Shown: positions 11,101 through 18,189 of the stretch, in pieces
Layout of the letters: each line of letters opens with the position of its first letter
Numbering within the stretch: the stretch's first letter is position 1
Assembly: GCA_002709405.1 (NCBI GenBank)
Contig: PAQV01000092.1
Span: forward strand, 1-64,000
DNA: 64,000 nucleotides
From: Paracoccaceae bacterium
GTDB lineage: Bacteria > Pseudomonadota > Alphaproteobacteria > Rhodobacterales > Rhodobacteraceae
Direction: 5' to 3'
Made by a program: the position numbers and the translations under genes
The notes under the pieces: model-generated
Database searches by the model: none
Seen by the model: the letters and a program-made list of their open reading frames with translations, nothing else
Told to the model about the DNA's origin: nothing

Positions 11101-12600
11101 GAGGCCGACCTGATCGTGGCCGACACGGTCAGCGCCGTGGACGGCACGATCGAGATCAACGTGACCAGCGACAGCGACGTGGCGGACGGCGACAGTGGAT
11201 CGGTCTACGTGCTGGTCGGCGACGAGATCGACGCGGACGACGGGCTGGAGGCCTCGGACACGGCCATTGTCGACTACGATGTCACGCTATCCTACGACCA
11301 GGACGTGACGGTGAACGGCACCAGCTACAGCGGCGTCGACGTGGTCGAGCTGAGCTATTCCGTCGATGTCGGCTCCTCGGGCGCCAGCGTCAATGCGACC
11401 AACCTGTCCAGCTATGTCAGCAGCGACAGCACCAGCACGACCACGGCAAGCGCCAGCACGTCGACCACCAGCACGTCCACATCCAGCGCCGTGGCTAGCA
11501 CCTCTTTCGTGGCGCTCGACACCACGTCCACGCAGGCCACATCCACGAAGACCACGACCAGCGATGCAAATGTGCAAGAGGGCATGGCCATGCTGTTCTC
11601 GGACCTGCTGAACGCGCAGACCGGGGACGATCTGAACCAGATCTCGGCCAGCCACGTGGTGGACGAAACCGGGGCCGCCCTGTTCGCCTCGCGGCGCAAC
11701 AGCCAGGCCCTGCACAATCGCCTGCGCAGCTGCCCGTCCTTCAGCCGCACGGACCCGCGCGCGTTTCTGCAGGAACGTGATTGCGGCTGGGTGGGCCTTG
11801 TCGGCAGCCGGACCGAGTACGACAACGAGGCCGGGGGCACGTCTTTCAGCGAACAGGCCTACGGGCTTGCGGCCGGCGGCCAGCGGGTGATGGACAACGG
11901 GCTGATCCTGGGCGGCATGGTCGAAGGCGAGGACGTCAGCCTGTCGGGCCTGGGCTTTGACCAGGACGGCGAGCGCTACACCCTCGGCGCGGTCCTGAAA
12001 CACCAGAGCGGGCCCTTCACCTACTCGCTGTCGGTCGCCTATGGCCGCCAGGACCTGAGCCAGACCCGGGCCTATGACGTGGGCGGCACGCGCCACTCGG
12101 CCGGATCGGATATCCTCAGCCACGTCTATTCGGCCGATGCCCGCGTGACCTACCTGCAGGATTTCGACAAGAACTACCTGCGCTGGGGCCTGGGGCTGGG
12201 CCTGTACCACACCGAGCAAAACGGGTTCACGGAAACCGGGACCGGGCCGCTGAACTGGGCTGTCGACGGCACCTCGGCGACCGACGTCGTGCTGCGCCCG
12301 CACGTGGAATTCGGGCGGACCTTCGGGCCGAACAACGACGAAGGCCGGGTGTTCCTGTCGGTCGGGATCGCGGGCAACCTGACCGACCCGGACGACACCG
12401 TCTATGGCGGCCTGGTGGGGCTGGCCGGAGGCGGGCAGATGGCGCACCAGTTCACCTATGACCGGATCGCCGCCGAAATCGGGCTGGGCCTGGATTTCGC
12501 CCCGCGCGAGGATCTGCGGATTTCCCTGCGCGGCGCGGGCATCGTGTCGGAAAACAGCCAGTCCGCGGACCTGTCGGCCTCGTTGCGCTGGCTGTTCTGA
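5200..12600 (+). CDS. giant classical (type Va) autotransporter adhesin with glycine-rich repeats
   Basis: A 2466-residue protein. The start at 5200 gives a clear Sec signal peptide (MRDRFAL, then a hydrophobic core ending in GPAGAS, cleavage near residue 25). The passenger (roughly 26-2070) is an acidic, lysine- and arginine-poor array of about 25 repeats of 55-80 residues. Each carries a core like GIFAQSVGGGGGSGG followed by strands of the V-V-N-G-I-T-T-G type, as expected of a long right-handed beta-helix. A Ser/Thr linker (about 2076-2102) leads to an autotransporter beta-barrel (about 2160-2466) that ends in aromatic residues, SLRWLF, as outer-membrane barrels do. Such proteins are surface adhesins or biofilm factors. 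No protease motif was seen. Only the barrel resembles the pertactin-type translocators. It is the largest gene in the window and stands alone. Confidence 0.93.
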   Translation: MRDRFALTTICVVAALMAVAGPAGASECSTDDTEYTCSGDVIEHDIDATDLDDDVTDIIFEDIESSDDGTYFFDVENTGDEGNSHGDDGDDVNGIAVTFDGSDTEITLQSGADVPAVQLTGEGGAGHSGKDRTKDTESGKGGNGGDGGTVLGTQSITLSDGMISGDAYSGASVIAEGGHGGSGGNGRSYGTPDGEGGDGGDGADGAEASFQMTDGAALDITSTEDGVAGVYVLSSGGYGGGGGKGEGGDNAQGGKGGDGGDAGAAAVVVDSGTSLNITTTGSVAHGVEVLSQGGDGGDGGNGESGLVDASGGNGGTGGSAGDVTVDIEDATIETTGTDSIGVLARSYGGAGGDGGNGDSTFGDGSGGASQGAGPAGNVLLSFGGSITTTGDGDSSDNDGDDDTTTSSAILAQSVGGFAGDAGDAEGLFDAWGASSESAGDAGTVTVELSAGSTITTSGSYSVGIEAQSIGGGGGKGGSGDAISSVGGDGSAGGDGNTVTLTVDTSDSTTISTSGDYSAGISAQSVGGGGGKSGGGTGYVTIGGTGGTGGDGADVTVTLGADVTTTGDYSEGVFVQSIGGGGGVGHTTGGQIDQIGGSGGDGGSSGTVEFVHAGGSISTAGLDSDGVDLQSIGGGGGKGASSSDVGLEVSVVVGSSGGDGGDSGAVSYQDFGDSAYSITTNDDYSSGISAQSGGGGGGNSGSVTNVTASVGIGVSVGASEDAGGGGSGSTVEVDTVADITTAGDHSDGIFAQSYGGGGGNAGQTVSVNAGIDVAEVSVATGGAGGTGGDAAAVTVTSSGTISTSGTQSYGIFAQSSGGGGGKSSNVYSADTFSAASVSVSTGASGGDGGDAAKVTVENSGDVTATDDNSGAIYAQSLGGGGGNSGTTLSFDTATLTGAVSTSVGGDGGDGGSSDDVEVYNYGTLKTSGDNADGLFAQSLAGGGGNSGFTFSGSGLSAGNVAVSVGGSAGDGDASGAVNVINEGSISVSGDNASAIYAESRGGSGGKSGTTMSADEISVGTVDVSVGGEGGDGGTASTVYVYNEGDLSVEGKNGIGIYANSQGGEGGNAGTVYTGSLVTSGAISVGVGAGGGEGGTADDVTVYNYGTISTDEKLSYAIQSQSIGGSGGNGSTVVNFDVFSGVLSDLTDGVGGDIQVSVGGDGGDGGIAGTVYTENDGVLSTNGEKAYGILAQSVGGNGGSGGSVYSFDLDLATESSVNVDVSVGGSGAGGAASDTVTVLNENIILTNGIYAHGILAQSIGGSGGTGGSVTSVGITTTTSYDFGVSVAVGGEGGDGSIGAEVDVNNNGEIAVSGKGADAIKAQSIGGDGGDGGSATTAVLDYTASTGSSGALAVSVAVGGEGGTGNDAGLVTVTNTGEIYTDGTSGRGIYAQSVGGGGGDGGSAEATSLAVVTSLDDYTNLSFEVGVELGGDGGSGGDGGTVEVKNEGTITTTADVGIAILAQSIGGGGGTGGESGSSNSSDSSSSWVDIAETVATDVWDLGVSSYTVYSLYNNASSYFTNWTVSVGGDGGAAGDGGTVTVTNSDTISTQGVDATGIFAQSVGGGGGSGGTGTGASIKTKVEVGGSGAAGGHGDSVTVTNTADITTTGQRGNGIWAQSVGGGGGDAGDVEGAFGAGVDDIFDSNFSIDIGANYDGDSGNGGDGGDVTVSSTDADITTSGQNAVGVWAQSVGGGGGTAGSIALSYYFAGSNGAEGDSGDVTVELDGAAISASGDYSVGIFAQSSSGSYETSDDTSDLDDYFTYDGDASYDAGDITIDLTDGASVAVTGTNSRAVMAASTGYDKTGTVTISVDEDSTISGSDGNAHVISIYDGNANVITNYGTIEDGDFTDTSRDDTIYVIHSDVSDEYYNSSDDTDQGMVTITNYGTISGSLGLYQGPDGSSFANASGGTFNMGTVVDLGSGKGALTNDGTLSPGGVGTVFTSTVSGGSLTFGSDGLYLVDLGLSSMSSDDEADLIVADTVSAVDGTIEINVTSDSDVADGDSGSVYVLVGDEIDADDGLEASDTAIVDYDVTLSYDQDVTVNGTSYSGVDVVELSYSVDVGSSGASVNATNLSSYVSSDSTSTTTASASTSTTSTSTSSAVASTSFVALDTTSTQATSTKTTTSDANVQEGMAMLFSDLLNAQTGDDLNQISASHVVDETGAALFASRRNSQALHNRLRSCPSFSRTDPRAFLQERDCGWVGLVGSRTEYDNEAGGTSFSEQAYGLAAGGQRVMDNGLILGGMVEGEDVSLSGLGFDQDGERYTLGAVLKHQSGPFTYSLSVAYGRQDLSQTRAYDVGGTRHSAGSDILSHVYSADARVTYLQDFDKNYLRWGLGLGLYHTEQNGFTETGTGPLNWAVDGTSATDVVLRPHVEFGRTFGPNNDEGRVFLSVGIAGNLTDPDDTVYGGLVGLAGGGQMAHQFTYDRIAAEIGLGLDFAPREDLRISLRGAGIVSENSQSADLSASLRWLF
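6230..10440 (+). repeat. in-gene degenerate repeat array of the autotransporter passenger
   Basis: About 22 recurring units, each 165-240 bp, whose most constant part encodes AQS-x-GG-GGG (for example at 6596, 6766, 7841, 9889 and 10036). The flanking beta-strand sequence diverges between units, so the units are old and not tandem duplicates at the DNA level. The constant core is a GGC-rich tract that could promote slippage or recombination. Weaker copies lie at about 5725, 5890 and 6065. Confidence 0.8.
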
Positions 12601-12616
12601 TCTGGCCAAACAGGCC

Positions 12617-12642
12617 ATGCGCCGCCGGGGCTGGCGGCGCAT
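12617..12642 (+). terminator. strong GC hairpin after the autotransporter gene
   Basis: ATGCGCCGCC (12617-12626) and GGCGGCGCAT (12633-12642) form a perfect 10 bp stem with a six-base loop, starting 17 bp after the stop codon. A smaller GGCC/GGCC hairpin precedes it at 12604-12616. No T-run follows. Its position suits termination or 3'-end protection of the long autotransporter mRNA. Confidence 0.6.
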
Positions 12643-12828
12643 GTCAGACACAGGGCGACCGCGCCTCACCCCACCCCGTCCCGCATGGGTTGCAAGGGCC
12701 AGGTGTTTCGGGCTCTATCCTTGGCAGGCAAGACAGCCGCGCAGCCGGACAGGGAGGGGCCTCATGGACGCGACAGGACGGGCGGACGTCGCCCCCATCA
12801 CGGGCCTCGCCCGGGCACGCAGCGGATC

Positions 12829-14475
12829 ATGACCGACCGGCCCAACGTCCTGTGGATCATGGCCGACCAGTTGCGGTTCGACTACCTTGGTTGCTACGGC
12901 CACCCACACCTGCACACGCCCCATATCGACGCATTGGCCGCGCGGGGCGTGCGCTTTACCAACACCTACGTGCAATCGCCCGTGTGCGGCCCGTCGCGCA
13001 TGTCGGCCTATACCGGGCGCTACGTGCGCAGCCACGGATCCACCTGGAACGGGATGCCCCTGCGGATCGGAGAACCGACACTGGGCGATCACCTGCGCGC
13101 CTCGGGTGCCCGGGTCGTCCTAGTCGGCAAGACCCACATGACCGCCGATGCCGAGGGCATGGCCTGGCTGGGCATCGACCCGGCCAGCGAGATCGGTGTC
13201 CGCGCCTCGGAATGCGGGTTCGAACCGTTTGAACGCGACGACGGCCTGCACCCCGACAGCCCCCGACAGCACTGGTCGGCCTATGACGATTACCTGGTCG
13301 CGCAGGGGTTCAGCTCTGACAACCCCTGGGGCAACTTTGCCAATTCCGGGCTGAACGACGACGGAGACCGCCTGTCCGCCTGGCTGCTGAAGAACTCGCG
13401 CCTGGCCGCCAACGTGCCCGAAGAGCATTCCGAAACCGCCTACATGACCAACCGGGCGATGGATTTCATGACCGAGGCCATGGCCGATGGCCGTCCCTGG
13501 CTGTGCCATCTGTCCTACATAAAGCCGCACTGGCCCTATATCGTGCCCGCGCCCTACCACGACATGTACGATGAAACCCACATCGTGCCGCCGGTCCGGT
13601 CGCAGGCCGAGCGCGACACCGATCATCCGCTGATGCAGGCCTACCTGGATGCCCGCGTCTGCCAAAGCTTTGCCCGCGACCACGTGCGCGACCATGTCAT
13701 CCCCGCCTACATGGGCCTGATCAAGCAACTGGACGACAACCTGGGCCGGCTGTTTGCCTGGATGGACGCCAACGGCCTGTCCCGGAACACCGTCGTGGCC
13801 TTTACCTCGGACCATGGGGATTACATGGGCGACCACTGGATGGGCGACAAGGATTTCTACCACCAGATGGCCGTCAAGGTGCCCCTGGTCATCGCCGATC
13901 CCAGGCCGCAGGCGGATGTGACCCGGGGCAAGGTCTCGGATGCGCTGGTCGAGATGATCGACCTGGCCCCCACCTTCATGACGACCCTTGGCTGTCCTCC
14001 GAAACCCCAGGTGGTCGAAGGCCGCGACCTGACCCCCCTGCTGCATGGCACGGATGGCTTTTCGCGCCGCTATGCCATCAGCGAGCACGATTACCACTGG
14101 TCCGAAATGGCCGCCGCCCTTGGCCAGCCGCAAGAAGACGCCCACACCAAGATGATCTTCGACGGGCGCTGGAAATACATCCGCTGCGAGGGCTTCCGGC
14201 CCGTGCTGTTCGACCTGGAAACCGACCCCGACGAGTTGGTCGACCTGGGCGGCTCGGACAGCGAGGACCATATCCAGGTGCGCGCCCGGATGGAACGCGC
14301 CCTACTGAACTGGGCGATGCGCCACCACAGCCGGATCACCGCGACACCGGCCGTCCTGGCCCGCCAGAAGATCGCGGCGGAAAGCGGGATTTTGATCGGG
14401 TTCTGGGACGAAGCCGAATACGAGGCCGCGACCGGAAAGCCCTTCGACAGCCTGGCCCCCGCCGGCCGGCCCTGA
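12829..14475 (+). CDS. sulfatase / phosphonate monoester hydrolase-like enzyme
   Basis: A 548-residue member of the alkaline-phosphatase superfamily, sulfatase branch. The formylglycine-type active site is C53 in PVCGPSRMSAYTGR (C-x-P-S-R consensus); it needs conversion by an FGE or by the unmodified Cys route. Metal ligands are visible in LWIMADQLRFD (D13) and TSDHGDYMGDH. The APYHDMYD and HPLMQAYLDARV segments resemble Rhizobium phosphonate monoester hydrolases more than heparan- or aryl-sulfatases. It could hydrolyse sulfate or phosphonate/phosphate diesters. No signal peptide is seen, so it is probably cytoplasmic. The reading frame is open back to 12685, but similarity begins at 12829. 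No anaerobic maturase or sulfate transporter lies nearby. Confidence 0.88.
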   Translation: MTDRPNVLWIMADQLRFDYLGCYGHPHLHTPHIDALAARGVRFTNTYVQSPVCGPSRMSAYTGRYVRSHGSTWNGMPLRIGEPTLGDHLRASGARVVLVGKTHMTADAEGMAWLGIDPASEIGVRASECGFEPFERDDGLHPDSPRQHWSAYDDYLVAQGFSSDNPWGNFANSGLNDDGDRLSAWLLKNSRLAANVPEEHSETAYMTNRAMDFMTEAMADGRPWLCHLSYIKPHWPYIVPAPYHDMYDETHIVPPVRSQAERDTDHPLMQAYLDARVCQSFARDHVRDHVIPAYMGLIKQLDDNLGRLFAWMDANGLSRNTVVAFTSDHGDYMGDHWMGDKDFYHQMAVKVPLVIADPRPQADVTRGKVSDALVEMIDLAPTFMTTLGCPPKPQVVEGRDLTPLLHGTDGFSRRYAISEHDYHWSEMAAALGQPQEDAHTKMIFDGRWKYIRCEGFRPVLFDLETDPDELVDLGGSDSEDHIQVRARMERALLNWAMRHHSRITATPAVLARQKIAAESGILIGFWDEAEYEAATGKPFDSLAPAGRP

Positions 14476-14625
14476 CCCGGCATCGTGGCACGGGTCGGCA
14501 AGGCCCCCCTGCCCGCCCCCCCCTGCCCGGACCCAACTGCCCGGTATCGTGACTTGCCGTATCTTGGACGCCGCCCATATGGTAAGCCCACGCCGAAGTC
14601 ATTTTTAACGAAAGCAGCCTTTTCC

Positions 14626-15168
14626 GTGAGAGATCGTCAAACCCCCGACCTCGCACAGCTTATTGATGCCTGCGCCCAACAGGACCGGGACGCATTCCGA
14701 AACCTGTTCGACGCCGAGGCCGGGCGGCTGATCTCGGTCGCCTACCGCATCCTGTGCCGCCGGGACCTGGCGGAAGAGGCCGTTCAGGAAGCCTTCATCC
14801 AGATCTGGGACAATGCACACCGCTACAATGCCGGGCTTGGATCTCCGCGCGCCTGGATGAACACCATTGTCCGGTTCCGGGCCATCGACATGCTGCGCGC
14901 CCAGAAACCGGAAGACCCGCTGCCGTCCGACACCATGAACAGCCTCCGCGACAGCAGCGCCGAAGCCAGCTGGAACGGGCTGGACAGCGATGGCCGGCTG
15001 CACCTGTGCCTGGGCGAGATCGACGACTGGTCGCGGCACGCGCTGCTGCTGTCCTATGTCGCGGGCCTGACCCAGGCCGAGATCGCCGGCCGTTTCGGCA
15101 AGCCCCTCGGCTCGGTGAAAAGCTGGATGCGCCGGGGGCTCATCTCGCTTCGGGAGTGCCTGAAATGA
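14626..15168 (+). CDS. ECF-type RNA polymerase sigma factor
   Basis: A 180-residue sigma-70 family ECF protein when translated from the GTG at 14626; the open frame reaches 14485 but the upstream part looks non-coding and the chosen length matches the family. Region 2 is seen in NLFDAEAGRLISVAYRIL, ...AEEAVQEAFIQIWDNAHRY and PRAWMNTIVRFRAIDMLR. Region 4 is seen in LLLSYVAGLTQAEIAGRFGK and GSVKSWMRRGLISLRECL. It overlaps the downstream RskA-like anti-sigma gene by ATGA, which is the usual sigma/anti-sigma coupling. Together they would read an envelope signal. The next gene on the same strand is the repeat protein of the type I secretion block, a plausible target. I could not identify a convincing target promoter motif. 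Confidence 0.9.
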   Translation: MRDRQTPDLAQLIDACAQQDRDAFRNLFDAEAGRLISVAYRILCRRDLAEEAVQEAFIQIWDNAHRYNAGLGSPRAWMNTIVRFRAIDMLRAQKPEDPLPSDTMNSLRDSSAEASWNGLDSDGRLHLCLGEIDDWSRHALLLSYVAGLTQAEIAGRFGKPLGSVKSWMRRGLISLRECLK

Positions 15169-15929
15169 GCGATATCAGAAGCCTGGCCGAAGATTACGTG
15201 ATGGGTTGGCTGGACCCGGACGTGCGCGGACGCGTCGATGCCCGGATCGCGGCCCCCAGCACCGACGAAGACCGCCTGCTGGCCCGTGAAGTGTCCCGGT
15301 TCCTGGCCTCATGGGAAGCGGTCGACCTGAACGTCGAACCGATAGCCCCGCCGGCCGACATGTGGGCCAAGATCACCTCTGCCATCGACACCGGAGAGGA
15401 TGCGCGCCCGGACAGCACCGCCCCAACGCCGGGCGGCACCGAAAACGTCGTTCCCCTGCACGGCGCCCCTGCGGCCCCGGCAGATGACGGGCGCCTGGGC
15501 GTGAGGGCCTGGAAATCCGTGGCCGGCCTTGCCATCGCCGCATCCGTGGCCCTCGCCGCCCTGCTGGCCACCCAGGTGCTGACGCCAAGGCCGCTCGTCA
15601 TGGCCATTCTGCTGGACGACAACGGGAATTCCGTCGCGGTGGTCGAGGCCTTTGCCAACGACAGCATTCGCGTCACGCCGATGGCCCCGATTGCCTCGCC
15701 GGGCAGCACCCAGGTCATGCAGGTCTGGACAAAGCCGGATCCGGACGGGCCACCCGTGTCGCTGGGGATCCTGGACCGGGTGATCCGCACCCGCCTATCC
15801 GGGCCGGATCTGCCGCTGCCATCGGATCAGCAATTGTACGAGATCACGCTGGAACCGGCGGGCGGATCCCCGTCCGGGCTGCCCGAGGGGCCGATCCTTG
15901 GCAAGGGGCTGGCCCAAACGACCTTCTGA
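15165..15929 (+). CDS. RskA-family anti-sigma factor (membrane protein)
   Basis: A 254-residue single-pass membrane protein that should bind the ECF sigma factor encoded just upstream. The N-terminal cytoplasmic domain has the LAEDYVMGWLDPDVRGRVDAR motif class and a PPADMWAKI end, as in RskA/anti-sigma-K proteins, and no zinc-binding His/Cys set. One membrane helix lies at about residues 123-143 (SVAGLAIAASVALAALL). The periplasmic C-terminal domain has MAILLDDNGNSVAVVEA, QVWTKPDPDG and YEITLEPAGG stretches of the RskA extracellular fold. Release of the sigma factor would need regulated proteolysis, but no protease gene is close. The ATGA overlap with the sigma gene supports translational coupling. 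Confidence 0.88.
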   Translation: MSDIRSLAEDYVMGWLDPDVRGRVDARIAAPSTDEDRLLAREVSRFLASWEAVDLNVEPIAPPADMWAKITSAIDTGEDARPDSTAPTPGGTENVVPLHGAPAAPADDGRLGVRAWKSVAGLAIAASVALAALLATQVLTPRPLVMAILLDDNGNSVAVVEAFANDSIRVTPMAPIASPGSTQVMQVWTKPDPDGPPVSLGILDRVIRTRLSGPDLPLPSDQQLYEITLEPAGGSPSGLPEGPILGKGLAQTTF

Positions 15930-16042
15930 GGCCAGAAATTCTTCCGGGCGCGACACGGGAAAAATATCCCTTTTTATCAGAGCATTATGCCACGCTGACG
16001 CCTGACCCACCCCGGACCACCCGACTTTTTCACAGTTTTTTC

Positions 16043-16070
16043 GAGGGGGCTGCATCCAAGCGGCCCCCTC
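16043..16070 (+). terminator. GC hairpin between anti-sigma and repeat-protein genes
   Basis: GAGGGGGC (16043-16050) and GCCCCCTC (16063-16070) form a perfect 8 bp stem with a 12-base loop, followed by the pyrimidine-rich GTTCCGTTTCCTT. It probably ends the sigma/anti-sigma transcript, so the repeat-protein gene, which starts 75 bp later, would need its own promoter or read-through. T-runs also precede the stem. Confidence 0.55.
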
Positions 16071-16144
16071 GTTCCGTTTCCTTGGTCAACTCTCGATCAT
16101 GTGGGCACCTGTCCGGATTGCGAGAGCCAATAGATGGAGGAAAC

Positions 16145-18103
16145 ATGTCTATTTACAGAATTACGACTTCGCTTGGTCAGCTGCGCCCCACGGAAATCGG
16201 CTGGGGTGCGGACGCACAAGGTATTGACGCCATCGCGGTTGGAACCGAAGCCGAGGCCACGGGCGACGGCGCCATCAGCGTCGGAGGCAACAGCAGCGCC
16301 CAGGGGGCCGACACGGTGGCCATCGGTGACAACGCGGCGGCCTCGGGTGGCGGGGCCACTGCCGTGGGCGGCGCGTCCAGCGCAACCGGCATCGGCGCAA
16401 CGGCGTTCGGGTCTCAGGCCAGCGCCACGGGCGAGCGGGCCCAGGCCCTGGGCCACCTGGCCACGGCAGAGGGCGACCGCAGCCTGGCCGTCGGCGAAGC
16501 GGCACACGCGATGTCCGACAAGGCAACGGCCATCGGCAACCAGGCCGCAGCCAGCGGCGAGGATTCCCTTGCCATCGGCGACAACGCCAGCGCCATGGGC
16601 ACCTCGACAACGGCCGTGGGCGGGGAAAGCATGGCCAACGGTATCGCCGCCACCGCCTTTGGCTGGCAGTCCAGCGCCACCGGCGAGCGCGCCCATGCCT
16701 TCGGTCACCTGGCCACGGCTGACGGTGTACGCAGCCTGGCCATCGGTGAGGCCGCTCAGGCCATGTCCGACAATGCGACCGCCATCGGCAACATGGCCTC
16801 GGCCAGCGGCGTCGACGCCCTGTCCATCGGTGACAACGCCATGGCCATGGGGACCTCGACCACCGCTGTCGGCGGCGAGAGTGTTGCGGACGGTACCGCC
16901 GCCACCGCCTTTGGCTGGCAGTCCAGCGCCACCGGCGAACGTGCCCATGCCTTCGGCCACCTGGCCACCGCAGACGGCGTGCGCAGCCTGGCCATCGGCG
17001 AGGCCGCCCAGGCCATGTCCGATAATGCGACGGCTATCGGCAACATGGCCTCGGCCAGCGGCGTAGACGCCCTGTCCATCGGGGACAACGCCATGGCCAT
17101 TGGGACCTCGACCACCGCGGTCGGCGGGGAAAGCATGGCCAACGGCATCGCGGCCACCGCCTTTGGCTGGCAATCCAGCGCAACCGGCGAACGCGCTCAT
17201 GCCATGGGTCACCTGGCCACCGCAGACGGTGTGCGCAGCCTGGCCATCGGCGAGGCCGCCCAGGCCCAGTCGGACAACGCAACCGCCATCGGCAACATGG
17301 CCGTCGCCAGCGGCATCGACGCCCTGGCCATCGGTGACAATGCAAGCTCGGTCGGCACGTCCACGACCGCCGTGGGTGGCGAAAGCATGGCCGACGGGAT
17401 CGCGGCCACCGCCTTTGGCTGGCAATCCAGCGCAACCGGCGAACGCGCCCATGCCATGGGCCACCTGGCCACGGCAGACGGCGTGCGCAGCCTGGCCATC
17501 GGCGAGGCGGCACAGGCCATGTCGGACAATGCAACAGCCATTGGCAACCAGGCCTCGGCCACCGGGGCGGATGCCCTTGCCATCGGCGACAACGCCATGG
17601 CCAGCGGCACCTCGACCACGGCTGTCGGCGGCGAAAGCGTGGCCAGCAACACTGCCGCCACCGCGTTCGGCTGGCAATCCGAAGCGTCTGGCGTGCGCGC
17701 GCATGCCTTCGGTCACCTGGCCGAGGCTTCCGGTGATTTCTCGCTCGCCGTGGGCGAGGCCGCGCAGGCCACGGGTGTCAACTCGGTCGCGATCGGCAAC
17801 GGCGCCGTGGCGGACGAGGACAACGAGTTCACCCTGGGCAACGCCGACAACACCTACACGCTGGCCGGCTTTTCGGACGAGATCGAGGACGAGGAATATG
17901 CCCTTCTGATGGTCGATTCCGAGGGCCAGCTGACGGCGGTCGACATGGACGACATGACCGAGATGATGGACGACGAGGCTGACATGACCCTGGCGGTCGA
18001 CGACGCCCCGGCCCCCACCGAGACCCCCGATGTCCCGGCCATGGACGAGCTGACCACCAGCCTGTCCGTGGATGACGTCGACGACATGTCGGCCATGGCC
18101 TGA
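16145..18103 (+). CDS. YadA-head (Hep_Hag) repeat protein, candidate type I secretion substrate
   Basis: A 652-residue protein. Residues 30-561 are 38 consecutive 14-residue repeats of the LAIGDNASAMGTST type, the motif of YadA/Hia trimeric-adhesin heads, which form left-handed parallel beta-rolls. It lacks a Sec or ESPR signal peptide, a coiled-coil stalk and the YadA anchor barrel. After the repeats, a neck-like NEFTLGNADNTYTLAGF (about 560-576) passes into a very acidic 75-residue tail rich in Asp, Glu, Met and Ala (for example DMDDMTEMMDDEADMTL). Genes for a type I ATPase and membrane-fusion protein follow at once, so the tail may hold an uncleaved secretion signal. A perfect GGAGG six bases upstream sets the start. 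Expected to be a secreted trimeric surface or matrix protein. No RTX nonapeptides were seen. Confidence 0.85.
   Translation: MSIYRITTSLGQLRPTEIGWGADAQGIDAIAVGTEAEATGDGAISVGGNSSAQGADTVAIGDNAAASGGGATAVGGASSATGIGATAFGSQASATGERAQALGHLATAEGDRSLAVGEAAHAMSDKATAIGNQAAASGEDSLAIGDNASAMGTSTTAVGGESMANGIAATAFGWQSSATGERAHAFGHLATADGVRSLAIGEAAQAMSDNATAIGNMASASGVDALSIGDNAMAMGTSTTAVGGESVADGTAATAFGWQSSATGERAHAFGHLATADGVRSLAIGEAAQAMSDNATAIGNMASASGVDALSIGDNAMAIGTSTTAVGGESMANGIAATAFGWQSSATGERAHAMGHLATADGVRSLAIGEAAQAQSDNATAIGNMAVASGIDALAIGDNASSVGTSTTAVGGESMADGIAATAFGWQSSATGERAHAMGHLATADGVRSLAIGEAAQAMSDNATAIGNQASATGADALAIGDNAMASGTSTTAVGGESVASNTAATAFGWQSEASGVRAHAFGHLAEASGDFSLAVGEAAQATGVNSVAIGNGAVADEDNEFTLGNADNTYTLAGFSDEIEDEEYALLMVDSEGQLTAVDMDDMTEMMDDEADMTLAVDDAPAPTETPDVPAMDELTTSLSVDDVDDMSAMA
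16274..17785 (+). repeat. six tandem 252 bp units (84 residues, 6 x 14) in the YadA-head gene
   Basis: The 14-mers are arranged in a higher-order period of six. Units cover residues 44-127, 128-211, 212-295, 296-379, 380-463 and 464-547. The fixed order is TAIGN-, xxIGDN-, TAVGGE-, TAFGWQ-, HAxGHL- and LAIGEA- type repeats. Units 2-5 are near-identical in protein and very similar in DNA; units 1 and 6 are more diverged, as expected when inner units expand by unequal exchange. Copy number may vary between strains. Confidence 0.92.
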
Positions 18104-18119
18104 GGCCTGAAAACCGACA

Positions 18120-18149
18120 GCCCGCGGCGCCCCGATCGGTGCCGCGGGC
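18120..18149 (+). terminator. hairpin between the repeat-protein gene and the secretion genes
   Basis: GCCCGCGGC (18120-18128) and GCCGCGGGC (18141-18149) form a perfect 9 bp stem, loop of 12, followed by CTTGATC. It lies 17 bp after the substrate stop and 41 bp before the ATPase start. It may be a partial terminator that gives high substrate and low transporter mRNA, as known for some secreted-protein/type I transporter operons. Confidence 0.5.
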
Positions 18150-18189
18150 CTTGATCAGCAGCCAGTGACACGACCGGGGGATAGGAACC

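Noticed and set aside
12685-12828. N-terminal extension of the sulfatase-like protein
   Set aside because: The extra 48 codons have no signal peptide or similarity; the fold begins at the ATG at 12829.
15957-15975. GGGA/TCCC hairpin with five Ts after the anti-sigma gene as an intrinsic terminator
   Set aside because: The stem is only 4 bp; the stronger hairpin at 16043 is the better candidate.
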